From BOKV01 sp049289295 (GTDB taxonomy: Bacteria > Pseudomonadota > Alphaproteobacteria > Rhizobiales > Rhizobiaceae), in assembly GCA_049289295.1 (NCBI GenBank), contig JBATLL010000029.1:1-5183 (forward strand): a stretch of DNA of 5,183 bases, in the 5' to 3' direction. The position numbers and the translations under genes are program-made. Every line of letters starts with the position of its first letter. Within the stretch, counting starts at the first letter, position 1. Under the pieces are notes generated by a model. The model had not been told where the DNA came from, did no database searches, and saw only the letters and a program-made list of their open reading frames with translations. Positions 1 to 5,183 of this stretch are shown one piece after another.

Positions 1-114
1 GGGCATGGCTGCAGGCCGGGACAAATCGGCGCGGCGCGCGGCATTTGCGCCGCCCGGGCGGGCAGCGGGGCCTTCAAACCTTGAAATGCGCGCAGAATCC
101 TGTCCAATTCCACC
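1..114. other. GC-rich leader upstream of the YbdK-family gene, no gene seen
   Basis: This stretch shows no convincing coding sequence. The frame of the downstream gene is closed by an in-frame TGA at 82-84, and no ATG, GTG or TTG lies between that stop and the ATG at 115. A perfect 7-bp inverted repeat (31-37 with 47-53, 9-nt loop) could form a GC-rich hairpin, perhaps the end of a transcript entering from the left. No T-run follows it, so it is not a canonical intrinsic terminator. A TTGAAA at 81-86 resembles a -35 box, but no acceptable -10 sits at the right distance before the gene. I see no clear Shine-Dalgarno sequence in front of position 115. Confidence 0.5.
31..53. repeat. GC-rich inverted repeat (possible hairpin)
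   Basis: The arms GCGGCGC (31-37) and GCGCCGC (47-53) are perfectly complementary around a 9-nt loop ending in ATTT. The whole neighbourhood is rich in GCG and CGC, so a chance origin is quite possible. There is no downstream T-tract on either strand. Confidence 0.3.
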
Positions 115-1263
115 ATGACGATCAAGCCGCCGCCATTCACCCTCGGGGTGGAGGAGGAATATCTCCTCGTCGATCGGGAAACGCTGGACCTTGTGCCCGC
201 GCCCGATGCGCTGATGGCGGACTGTGTGCGCGAACTGGAAGGCCAGGTCAGCCCGGAATTCCTGCAATGCCAGATCGAGGTCGGCACCGGCGTGTGCAGC
301 ACGGTTCACGAGGCGGGTGTTGACCTGGCGCGCCTGCGCAGGACGATTGCGCAATCGGCTGGCGAATTCGGCCTCGCGCCCATCGCGGCGTCCTGCCATC
401 CGTTTGCCGACTGGCACAACCAGCATTTCACGGACAAGGAGCGCTACAGGGCGCTGGAACGCGATCTGGCCGGTGTGGCGCGGCGCATGCTGATCTGCGG
501 CATGCATGTGCATGTCGGGCTGGAGCCTGATGCGCTGCGCATCGACCTGATGAACCAGTTTTCCTATTTCCTGCCGCACCTGCTGGCCCTTTCAACCTCC
601 TCGCCCTACTGGAAGGGTGATGATACGGGGCTCAATTCCTATCGGCTGACGATCTTCGACAATCTGCCGCGCACGGGCCTGCCGCCAAGATTTTCCTCCT
701 GGGCGGAGTATGAGCGCTCCGTGCAGATCATCATCGCCAGCGGCCTGATCGAGGACTCGACCAAGATATGGTGGGACATGCGCCCCTCGGCGCGTTTCCC
801 CACGCTGGAATCGCGCATCTGCGACGTGCAGCCCCGGTTGGCGGATGCGCTGGCGCTGACCGCGCTGACGCAGTCGCTGATGCACATGCTGTGGCGGCTG
901 AAGGCAAGGAACCAGCGCTGGCGCATCTATGACCGGTTCCTCATCGGGGAAAATCGCTGGCGCGCCCAGCGCTACGGCACTGGCGAAGGGCTGATCGATT
1001 TCGGCAAGGGCGAGGTCGTGCCCTATGGCGAACTTCTCGAGGAACTGATCGGGCTGGTGAGCGACAGCGCGGCGGAACTGGGTTGCCTCGATGAAGTCGA
1101 AAGCGCGCGGGCGATCCTGAAAAGCGGCACCAGCGCCGACCGCCAGCGCGCCGTGCATGCGGCTGCCCTTTCCGGGGGTGCGGACAAGGCGGAAGCACTG
1201 CGGGAAGTGGTGCGCTCCCTCATCGCTGAATTTGGCGAAGGCCTGGACGACTGGCGCGCCTGA
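115..1263 (+). CDS. YbdK-family carboxylate-amine ligase (glutamate-cysteine ligase 2 family)
   Basis: This is a complete 382-residue cytosolic enzyme of the GCS2 family, in the ATP-grasp-like glutamine synthetase/glutamate-cysteine ligase fold. The family joins a carboxylate to an amine with ATP. E. coli YbdK shows weak gamma-glutamylcysteine ligase activity, but the physiological substrate of most members is unknown. Visible hallmarks, in order: the N-terminal FTLGVEEEYLLVD (residues 8-20), whose acidic EEE is the expected Mg/ATP-binding element; ICGMHVHVGL (127-136), the conserved His-containing strand; SSPYWKGDDTGLNSYR (162-177); and WWDMRPSARFPTLESRICD (219-237). Length fits the family (about 370-390). 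The start is well defined: an in-frame stop lies at 82-84 and no ATG, GTG or TTG intervenes. No good ribosome-binding site is visible. The next gene converges on it, so it is not in an operon with anything in this window. The family is firm; the substrate is not. Confidence 0.93.
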   Translation: MTIKPPPFTLGVEEEYLLVDRETLDLVPAPDALMADCVRELEGQVSPEFLQCQIEVGTGVCSTVHEAGVDLARLRRTIAQSAGEFGLAPIAASCHPFADWHNQHFTDKERYRALERDLAGVARRMLICGMHVHVGLEPDALRIDLMNQFSYFLPHLLALSTSSPYWKGDDTGLNSYRLTIFDNLPRTGLPPRFSSWAEYERSVQIIIASGLIEDSTKIWWDMRPSARFPTLESRICDVQPRLADALALTALTQSLMHMLWRLKARNQRWRIYDRFLIGENRWRAQRYGTGEGLIDFGKGEVVPYGELLEELIGLVSDSAAELGCLDEVESARAILKSGTSADRQRAVHAAALSGGADKAEALREVVRSLIAEFGEGLDDWRA

Positions 1264-1278
1264 GGGCCGGTGGCCTCA
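1261..1278. terminator. Weak hairpin at the stop codon between convergent genes
   Basis: TGAGG (1261-1265) pairs with CCTCA (1274-1278). Two further C-G pairs extend the stem past a bulged G at 1266, closing a 3-nt loop. The hairpin includes the TGA stop of the YbdK-family gene and lies just beyond the stop of the converging gene (1300-1302). No T-run follows on either strand, so at best it is a weak bidirectional terminator or an RNA 3' end stabiliser. The whole gap between the two stops is only 36 bp. Confidence 0.3.
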
Positions 1279-1299
1279 GCTGCGGGACAAAGAGGGTGC

Positions 1300-3021
1300 T
1301 TACTCGCGCCTGATGACTCCTGAAACAGCTGACACGAATAGAAGTGAGAGAATCCAACCGGACAAAATCTGCAGATACATCAGGAAACGAACCACGCTAC
1401 CGGCGAAATCCGACTCACCATTGGGCGGTTTGGTGGCGCGAGGTGACCAATCTGCTTCCTGGCCGAATTCGACGAGCGGAATTCCCACATCCAGTGAATA
1501 CATGAATGGATTGAACGGGGAGTATTCCGGAGGCATGGCCTTCATGCATTCCGGTTTGCCTCCGATTCCGGGCGATGTGAACTTGGCCCAGTTGTCCCGG
1601 CAGACCTGTGGCAGTGACCCTGATTGAAAGACCAGCGGATGGGTTGGTGTCATTACTCCCCTGTATGCAGCATCCCAATAGACAAGCCACATGAAAAGGC
1701 TGATGGCAAACAAGGCTATGGCGGCGTTTTGAGGCTTGTATCCATAGCCTACCCCTTTTTCGAGGAACCACTCGAATTTCCGGGTTGCCCACCATCTGAG
1801 ATTGAATTCACCCCGCGCAGGCCCGCCGTAAGATTCAGGAAAGTCTCGGCGTGTACGACGCATTTGCCTGCGTTTGTGGTGCAGAATTTTTCTGGCATCC
1901 GGTTCGTGGCCCAGTTCCCGCAGGACTTTCGCCAACTGTTCGAATGGCTGTGTTTTCAGATCTGTCGTGCGATGCTTTTGCATCTGCTTGGACAGCCATT
2001 CTTTCCACCATTGAATGCCTCGGTCAGTGAGATCAGCATTGACGGTCTCGTAGGTGAAACCAGACAGGACAGTAGTATTTATTTTGTCCCAACTTTCCTT
2101 GTCGTCAACAAGTGACCCTGCTTCACAGCCGGAGAGGTCCAGACTTCCAATGAATTGTTTGATCGAAACTACGCGTAAGGATCTGCCGATCTTGGCTTTG
2201 TCCAGATCGAGAGAAACTGGCAGCCCGAGGAATATTCCGCCGTCAAGCGAAACATCGCCGGATATCTGTGCGCCAACCATGCGCAGGGTCCCAACGTAGA
2301 GAGCATTGTCGTTCTCTCTTTGCTCTCCTGCACCTAAAAAGGCACTTCCCTCGACGATTATGCCATCGGCGTTAATGCAGTTAAGTGTAATTCCTTTTTC
2401 AACAGATTTCATGTAGTAATTAAAAATTGGTTCCATACCGTCTTCAAGATATTTTTCATGACACTCTTTGTTGGAGAAAAAATTTCCATCCCTGAAGTCT
2501 AACAATCCTCCTATTCTTGCTTGAAAAAGATAATTGATACCTATTAAAACAGTTCCACGAAATGTAAGATTTGATGCAATTTTCGAATATGAAAGGTCTA
2601 TTGCATCCCCAGCAGGGCTGTTCGCATCAACAATACAGGAAACCAACTCCAGTTGCTTCAGTTGTGAGCTTCTGGCATCGATAGAGCCATTGAAGCGGCA
2701 GCCAAGAAAACGCAGTGGTACCGGGCATTCGCAAAACCGCAGATCGAGTGCTGGTTCTGTCGGGTTATCCGGATCAATCAATGCGCCCTGAAGGGAAATA
2801 CCAGCTGCGTGAACAGGTGCTTCTTCATCGCCGCCCAACGCAAGAAAACGAAGGAATTGCGGGCGTATCAGGACTGATTGCTTCTTCTCTCCCCGTAGTT
2901 CTTCACCGGGCATTGAGTCTCCAAGTTTGCAGATCGCACCGGAGCGAGCTTTTTCGAGCAGCTCTTCTTCGCCAGGTTTTAGAGGTTTGAACTCTGCAAG
3001 GGTGTAGCCTGTTGCTTTCAT
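1300..3021 (-). CDS. Membrane protein of unknown function: beta-helix-like N-terminal half, two C-terminal membrane segments
   Basis: This is a complete 573-residue protein of unknown function. It resembles a widespread, uncharacterised family often labelled 'pentapeptide repeat' or 'membrane-associated oxidoreductase'; I see no redox motif that would justify the second name. Residues 51-64 (LIRPQFLRFLALGG) open the conserved part. Residues about 70-300 alternate short hydrophobic strands with small polar turns, for example LRFCECPVPLRFLGCRF (94-110) and GSLDLSGCEAGSL (292-304), as in a degenerate right-handed beta-helix. A helical segment follows, QPFEQLAKVLRELGHEPDAR (358-377), then a strongly basic stretch (382-392, KRRQMRRTRR). 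Membrane segments lie near 432-452 and 544-569. The loop between them holds Cys474, Cys492 and FNPFMYSLDVGIPLVEFG (503-520), a family hallmark. The basic stretch suggests the N-terminal half is cytoplasmic and the loop periplasmic. A GAAGAG 8 nt before the ATG is a plausible ribosome-binding site. The gene is AT-richer than both neighbours, suggesting acquisition. Confidence 0.85.
   Translation of the reverse strand: MKATGYTLAEFKPLKPGEEELLEKARSGAICKLGDSMPGEELRGEKKQSVLIRPQFLRFLALGGDEEAPVHAAGISLQGALIDPDNPTEPALDLRFCECPVPLRFLGCRFNGSIDARSSQLKQLELVSCIVDANSPAGDAIDLSYSKIASNLTFRGTVLIGINYLFQARIGGLLDFRDGNFFSNKECHEKYLEDGMEPIFNYYMKSVEKGITLNCINADGIIVEGSAFLGAGEQRENDNALYVGTLRMVGAQISGDVSLDGGIFLGLPVSLDLDKAKIGRSLRVVSIKQFIGSLDLSGCEAGSLVDDKESWDKINTTVLSGFTYETVNADLTDRGIQWWKEWLSKQMQKHRTTDLKTQPFEQLAKVLRELGHEPDARKILHHKRRQMRRTRRDFPESYGGPARGEFNLRWWATRKFEWFLEKGVGYGYKPQNAAIALFAISLFMWLVYWDAAYRGVMTPTHPLVFQSGSLPQVCRDNWAKFTSPGIGGKPECMKAMPPEYSPFNPFMYSLDVGIPLVEFGQEADWSPRATKPPNGESDFAGSVVRFLMYLQILSGWILSLLFVSAVSGVIRRE
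2401..2580. other. AT-rich island inside the 573-residue membrane-protein gene
   Basis: By hand count this 180-bp stretch has 56 G or C bases, about 31% GC. A sampled 60-bp line in the YbdK-family gene (841-900) has 42 and one in the corrinoid-activator gene (4081-4140) has 41, near 70%. The reading frame stays open through it and encodes the middle of the beta-helix-like domain, with residues such as Lys, Asn, Ile, Phe and Tyr enriched. This points to a different origin or relaxed codon selection, not to a frame break. Confidence 0.6.
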
Positions 3022-3029
3022 GCTCTTCG

Positions 3030-3035
3030 CTCTTC
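3030..3035 (-). promoter_or_regulatory. Candidate ribosome-binding site for the 573-residue membrane protein
   Basis: On the minus strand GAAGAG lies 8 nt before the ATG at 3021-3019. It is a moderate match to the anti-Shine-Dalgarno complement and supports this start. A second copy of the heptamer GAAGAGC directly abuts the ATG, giving a short tandem repeat. Confidence 0.45.
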
Positions 3036-3037
3036 AG

Positions 3038-3065
3038 CTTCGACAAGGCGGGATTGCCGTCGAAG
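3038..3065. repeat. Inverted repeat in the leader of the 573-residue membrane-protein gene
   Basis: The arms CTTCGAC (3038-3044) and GTCGAAG (3059-3065) are perfectly complementary. An inner GGC/GCC pair (3047-3049 with 3056-3058) extends the stem past a 2-nt bulge, leaving a 6-nt loop. It would sit in the 5' leader of the downstream minus-strand gene, between the candidate -10 box and the ribosome-binding site. It could be an operator or an RNA hairpin. No T-run follows, so a terminator is unlikely. Confidence 0.4.
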
Positions 3066-3092
3066 TATGATTGCGGGCATTCAAGAAATCAA
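3064..3092 (-). promoter_or_regulatory. Candidate sigma70-type promoter for the 573-residue membrane-protein gene
   Basis: Read on the minus strand, TTGATT (3092-3087) and CATACT (3069-3064) match the -35 and -10 consensus at 4 of 6 bases each, with a 17-bp spacer. Transcription would begin near 3057 and give a leader of about 35 nt, inside the inverted repeat. The match is modest and the region is locally AT-rich, so this is only a candidate. It would allow the gene to be expressed separately from the corrinoid-activator gene upstream. Confidence 0.3.
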
Positions 3093-3125
3093 CCAAGCGT
3101 TGAAGTTTTGTGCAAACACTGATGT

Positions 3126-3167
3126 GTCGAAGTACATCCAGACGCAATACCTAACGCCGCCTTCGAC
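3126..3167. repeat. Second GTCGAAG/CTTCGAC inverted pair, spanning the corrinoid-activator stop
   Basis: GTCGAAG (3126-3132) and CTTCGAC (3161-3167) repeat the same 7-bp arms found at 3038-3065. The loop is 28 nt and contains the TAG stop (3153-3151) of the corrinoid-activator gene. The nine-base GTCGAAGTA is a direct repeat at 3059-3067 and 3126-3134. One arm falls inside the terminal arginine codons of that gene. Whether the pairing is functional cannot be told from sequence. Confidence 0.3.
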
Positions 3168-5175
3168 GTCTGCCGCCATCTTCCGAACCTGAGGATTGGG
3201 GTCTTTGCGGCAGGGTCACACGTTCGGAGAGCCTGGGGAAGGCATCGACCTTGTTCGGCATCGCCATCGCATTGACGAAATGGCTCTGGAACATGGGTTC
3301 GAGCGCGGTTTCGATCTTCTCGATGCGGCGCACCGTTTCCTCGATTTCGCGGCGATAGTCGCGGTTGAGGAGTGCCATCTTCGCGCCGTAGCCCGCCGCA
3401 TTGCCGACTGCCTTGACACGGTCGAGGTCGCAATCGGGGATGAGACCCAGCACCATGGCGTATTTCGGATCGATGAAGGTGCCGAAAGCGCCAGCAAAGC
3501 TGATTGAATCGACCTGCGTGATGCCCTGCTTGTCCATCAGCAGCTTTATCCCGGCATAAAGCGCTGCCTTGGCAAGCTGGATGGCTCGCACATCGGTCTG
3601 CTTGATGACAAGCTCCTGCTTGCCGCGCCACAGCACGTAGGAAAAGGTGCGGCCCTCGGCAATGATACGGTCCGAGCGCGCGGCAAGGCTGCCATCGACA
3701 ACGCCGTCGGTGGAAATGATGCCGGTGAGGTACATTTCGGCGACCACTTCGATGATGGCCGACCCGCAGACGCCGGTAACGCCGGTTGCTTCCGCTGCTT
3801 CGGCAAAGCCCGGCTCATTGGACCATTGCTCCACGCCGATGACGCGAATGCTGGGTTCCAGTGTGACGGGATCGATGCGAACGCGCTCGATGGCACCAGG
3901 CGCGGCACGCTGGCCGCAGGAGATTTCCGCGCCCTCGAAGGCAGGTCCGGTTGGCGAGGAGGCAGCAACCGTACGTGTGGCGTTGCCGAGCACGATTTCG
4001 GCATTGGTACCGACATCGACGACAAGCATCTGGCTTTCCTGGCGATGCGGACCTTCGGACAGGGTGACGGCAGCGGCATCCGCGCCGACATGCCCGGCAA
4101 TGCAGGGCAGCATGTACAGGCGCGCTCCGGCATTGACGTCGAGTTCCAGGTCACTGGCCATGCAGCGCACCGCGCCCGACACAGCGAGCGCGAACGGCGC
4201 ACCGCCCAGTTCCGTCGGGTCAATGCCGAGGAAGAGGTGATGCATGATCGGGTTGCCGACAAAGACGAGGTCGAGAATGTCGTGGCGGTCGATGCGCGAT
4301 TCTTCGCAGACCTTGCCGATGAGCTCGTTGAGCGCAGCGCGTACGGCCACCGTCATGCCTTCGCGCCCATCCGGGTTCATCATGACATAGGAGACGCGGC
4401 TCATCAGATCCTCGCCGAAGCGGATCTGCGGATTGGACGTGCCGGAGGAGGCGATGGTCGAGCCCGACAGCAGCGAAACGAGGTGCAGGGCAATGGTTGT
4501 CGAACCGATGTCACAGGCGATGCCATAGGCCTCGTTCTTGAGGCCGGGATAGACGGCAATGACGCGCGGGCGTGACATTTCCTCGTCGATGTGGACCGCG
4601 CAGGTGACTTTCCATTCCCCGGCGCGCAGGGCCTTCTGGATGGTGGGCAGGAGTCGGAAATCGATTTCCAGGCCCTGCCAGCCCCAATCGGTTTCAAGCT
4701 GCGCGATCATGCGGTCGCAATCGCCCAGCGGCTTGTGCATGTCGGGTTCTTCGACCTCGACATAGCACATGTGGATCGCGGGATTGCGCTCGATGTGGCG
4801 CCCATCATCGGCCTTGCGCACGACCTGCGCGTTGATCTGCAGGTCCTGTGGAATGTCGACGACGAGATCGCCCTCGATATTGGCCGAGCAGGAGAGGCGG
4901 CGTCCGCCCTTGAGTTCCCGCTTCTCGGCGTAGCGGATTTCCTTGGGGCCGAGCGGTGAAACATTTTCCGCAGCAGACGTTATGCCGTGCTTGGCGAACT
5001 GGCCCGTCTGTATATCGCACTGGCAGCGCCCGCAGATGCCTCGCCCGCCACACACGCTTTCAACATAGACGCCAAGCTCGCGCGCGGCATCAATGATCGG
5101 CGTGCCCTTGGGAAAGCGTCCGCGCTTGCCGGACGGCATGAACAGGACGAGGGGGTCGCTTCGCGATGCGCTCAA
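3151..5175 (-). CDS. 2Fe-2S ferredoxin/ASKHA-domain corrinoid activation protein (RamA/DUF4445 type)
   Basis: This protein of about 674 residues belongs to the family that uses ATP and an iron-sulfur centre to reduce inactive Co(II) corrinoid proteins to Co(I), restarting cobalamin-dependent methyltransferases. A plant-type 2Fe-2S domain at the N-terminus carries Cys42, Cys48, Cys51 (CGGRGICGRC) and Cys96. A linker domain covers about 115-210. The ASKHA ATPase-like part begins at YGIACDIGSTTIAL (217-230) and includes GNPIMHHLFLGIDP (307-320), VVDVGTNAEIVLG (385-397), FEGAEISCGQRAAPGAIE (413-430), GVCGSAIIEVVAEM (468-481) and SFAGAFGTFIDP (559-570). A charged helix (about 604-630) and a tail ending in six arginines follow. 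The first usable in-window start is TTG at 5175-5173. No ribosome-binding site precedes it and the frame is open to the edge, so the true start may lie outside. Homologues start close to the DPLVLFMPSGKRGRF block, so little can be missing. Its methyltransferase partners are not in the window. Confidence 0.92.
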   Translation of the reverse strand: MSASRSDPLVLFMPSGKRGRFPKGTPIIDAARELGVYVESVCGGRGICGRCQCDIQTGQFAKHGITSAAENVSPLGPKEIRYAEKRELKGGRRLSCSANIEGDLVVDIPQDLQINAQVVRKADDGRHIERNPAIHMCYVEVEEPDMHKPLGDCDRMIAQLETDWGWQGLEIDFRLLPTIQKALRAGEWKVTCAVHIDEEMSRPRVIAVYPGLKNEAYGIACDIGSTTIALHLVSLLSGSTIASSGTSNPQIRFGEDLMSRVSYVMMNPDGREGMTVAVRAALNELIGKVCEESRIDRHDILDLVFVGNPIMHHLFLGIDPTELGGAPFALAVSGAVRCMASDLELDVNAGARLYMLPCIAGHVGADAAAVTLSEGPHRQESQMLVVDVGTNAEIVLGNATRTVAASSPTGPAFEGAEISCGQRAAPGAIERVRIDPVTLEPSIRVIGVEQWSNEPGFAEAAEATGVTGVCGSAIIEVVAEMYLTGIISTDGVVDGSLAARSDRIIAEGRTFSYVLWRGKQELVIKQTDVRAIQLAKAALYAGIKLLMDKQGITQVDSISFAGAFGTFIDPKYAMVLGLIPDCDLDRVKAVGNAAGYGAKMALLNRDYRREIEETVRRIEKIETALEPMFQSHFVNAMAMPNKVDAFPRLSERVTLPQRPQSSGSEDGGRRRRRR

Positions 5176-5183
5176 GCCGCACC

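Noticed and set aside
592..1158. Minus-strand open frame (188 codons) opposite the YbdK-family gene
   Set aside because: It is a shadow of a well-supported gene, with low-complexity Ala/Arg/Gln-rich translation and no motif.
1624..2115. Plus-strand open frame (163 codons) opposite the 573-residue membrane-protein gene
   Set aside because: It has no domain and no convincing start signal. The opposite strand has a complete frame with membrane segments and a family-like C-terminus.
1300..3021. Oxidoreductase function for the 573-residue membrane protein
   Set aside because: Relatives sometimes carry this label, but I see no nucleotide-binding glycine motif, flavin, haem or iron-sulfur signature.
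3116..3127. ACAC/GTGT mini-hairpin just after the corrinoid-activator stop as an intrinsic terminator
   Set aside because: The stem is only 4 bp and is followed by a short TT, not a T-tract. It is too weak to call.
3546..4262. Minus-strand open frame (238 codons) in another frame within the corrinoid-activator gene
   Set aside because: The translation is Ser/Arg/Pro-rich, as expected for an out-of-frame reading of GC-rich coding DNA. It shares the strand with a motif-confirmed gene.
3826..4575. Long plus-strand open frame (249 codons) opposite the corrinoid-activator gene
   Set aside because: It lies antisense to a gene with many clear family motifs. Its translation shows no recognisable domain, and long antisense frames are expected in high-GC DNA.

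Overview
The window looks like chromosomal DNA from a high-GC alphaproteobacterium, probably of the Hyphomicrobiales/Rhodobacterales kind. This rests on the GC-rich codon use of the two outer genes and on the close family resemblance of both outer proteins to sequences common in those orders. No species assignment is possible from the sequence alone.

Layout: positions 1-114 are a GC-rich non-coding leader with a possible hairpin. A plus-strand gene (115-1263) encodes a 382-residue YbdK-type carboxylate-amine ligase of the glutamate-cysteine ligase 2 family. It converges, across only 36 bp, with a minus-strand gene (1300-3021). That gene encodes a 573-residue membrane protein of unknown function: an N-terminal beta-helix-like half, an amphipathic middle, and two C-terminal membrane segments around a conserved loop. 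A 129-bp spacer with short inverted repeats and a candidate promoter separates it from a second minus-strand gene (3151 to about 5175, possibly running off the right edge). This encodes a 2Fe-2S ferredoxin/ASKHA-ATPase fusion of the RamA/DUF4445 type, the reductive activator of corrinoid proteins.

How the genes relate: the corrinoid activator normally serves a methyltransferase/corrinoid-protein module, for example MttB/MtgB-type methylamine or glycine betaine demethylation. No such partner is in the window, so it should lie beyond the right edge or elsewhere in the genome. The 573-residue gene is visibly AT-richer than its neighbours (about 31% GC over 2401-2580, hand count, against nearly 70% in sampled lines of both neighbours). 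It has its own plausible promoter and looks like an insertion between two ordinary genes rather than part of either pathway. It is the least understood and most interesting element here. I see no CRISPR array, tRNA, rRNA, transposase or clear mobile-element ends.
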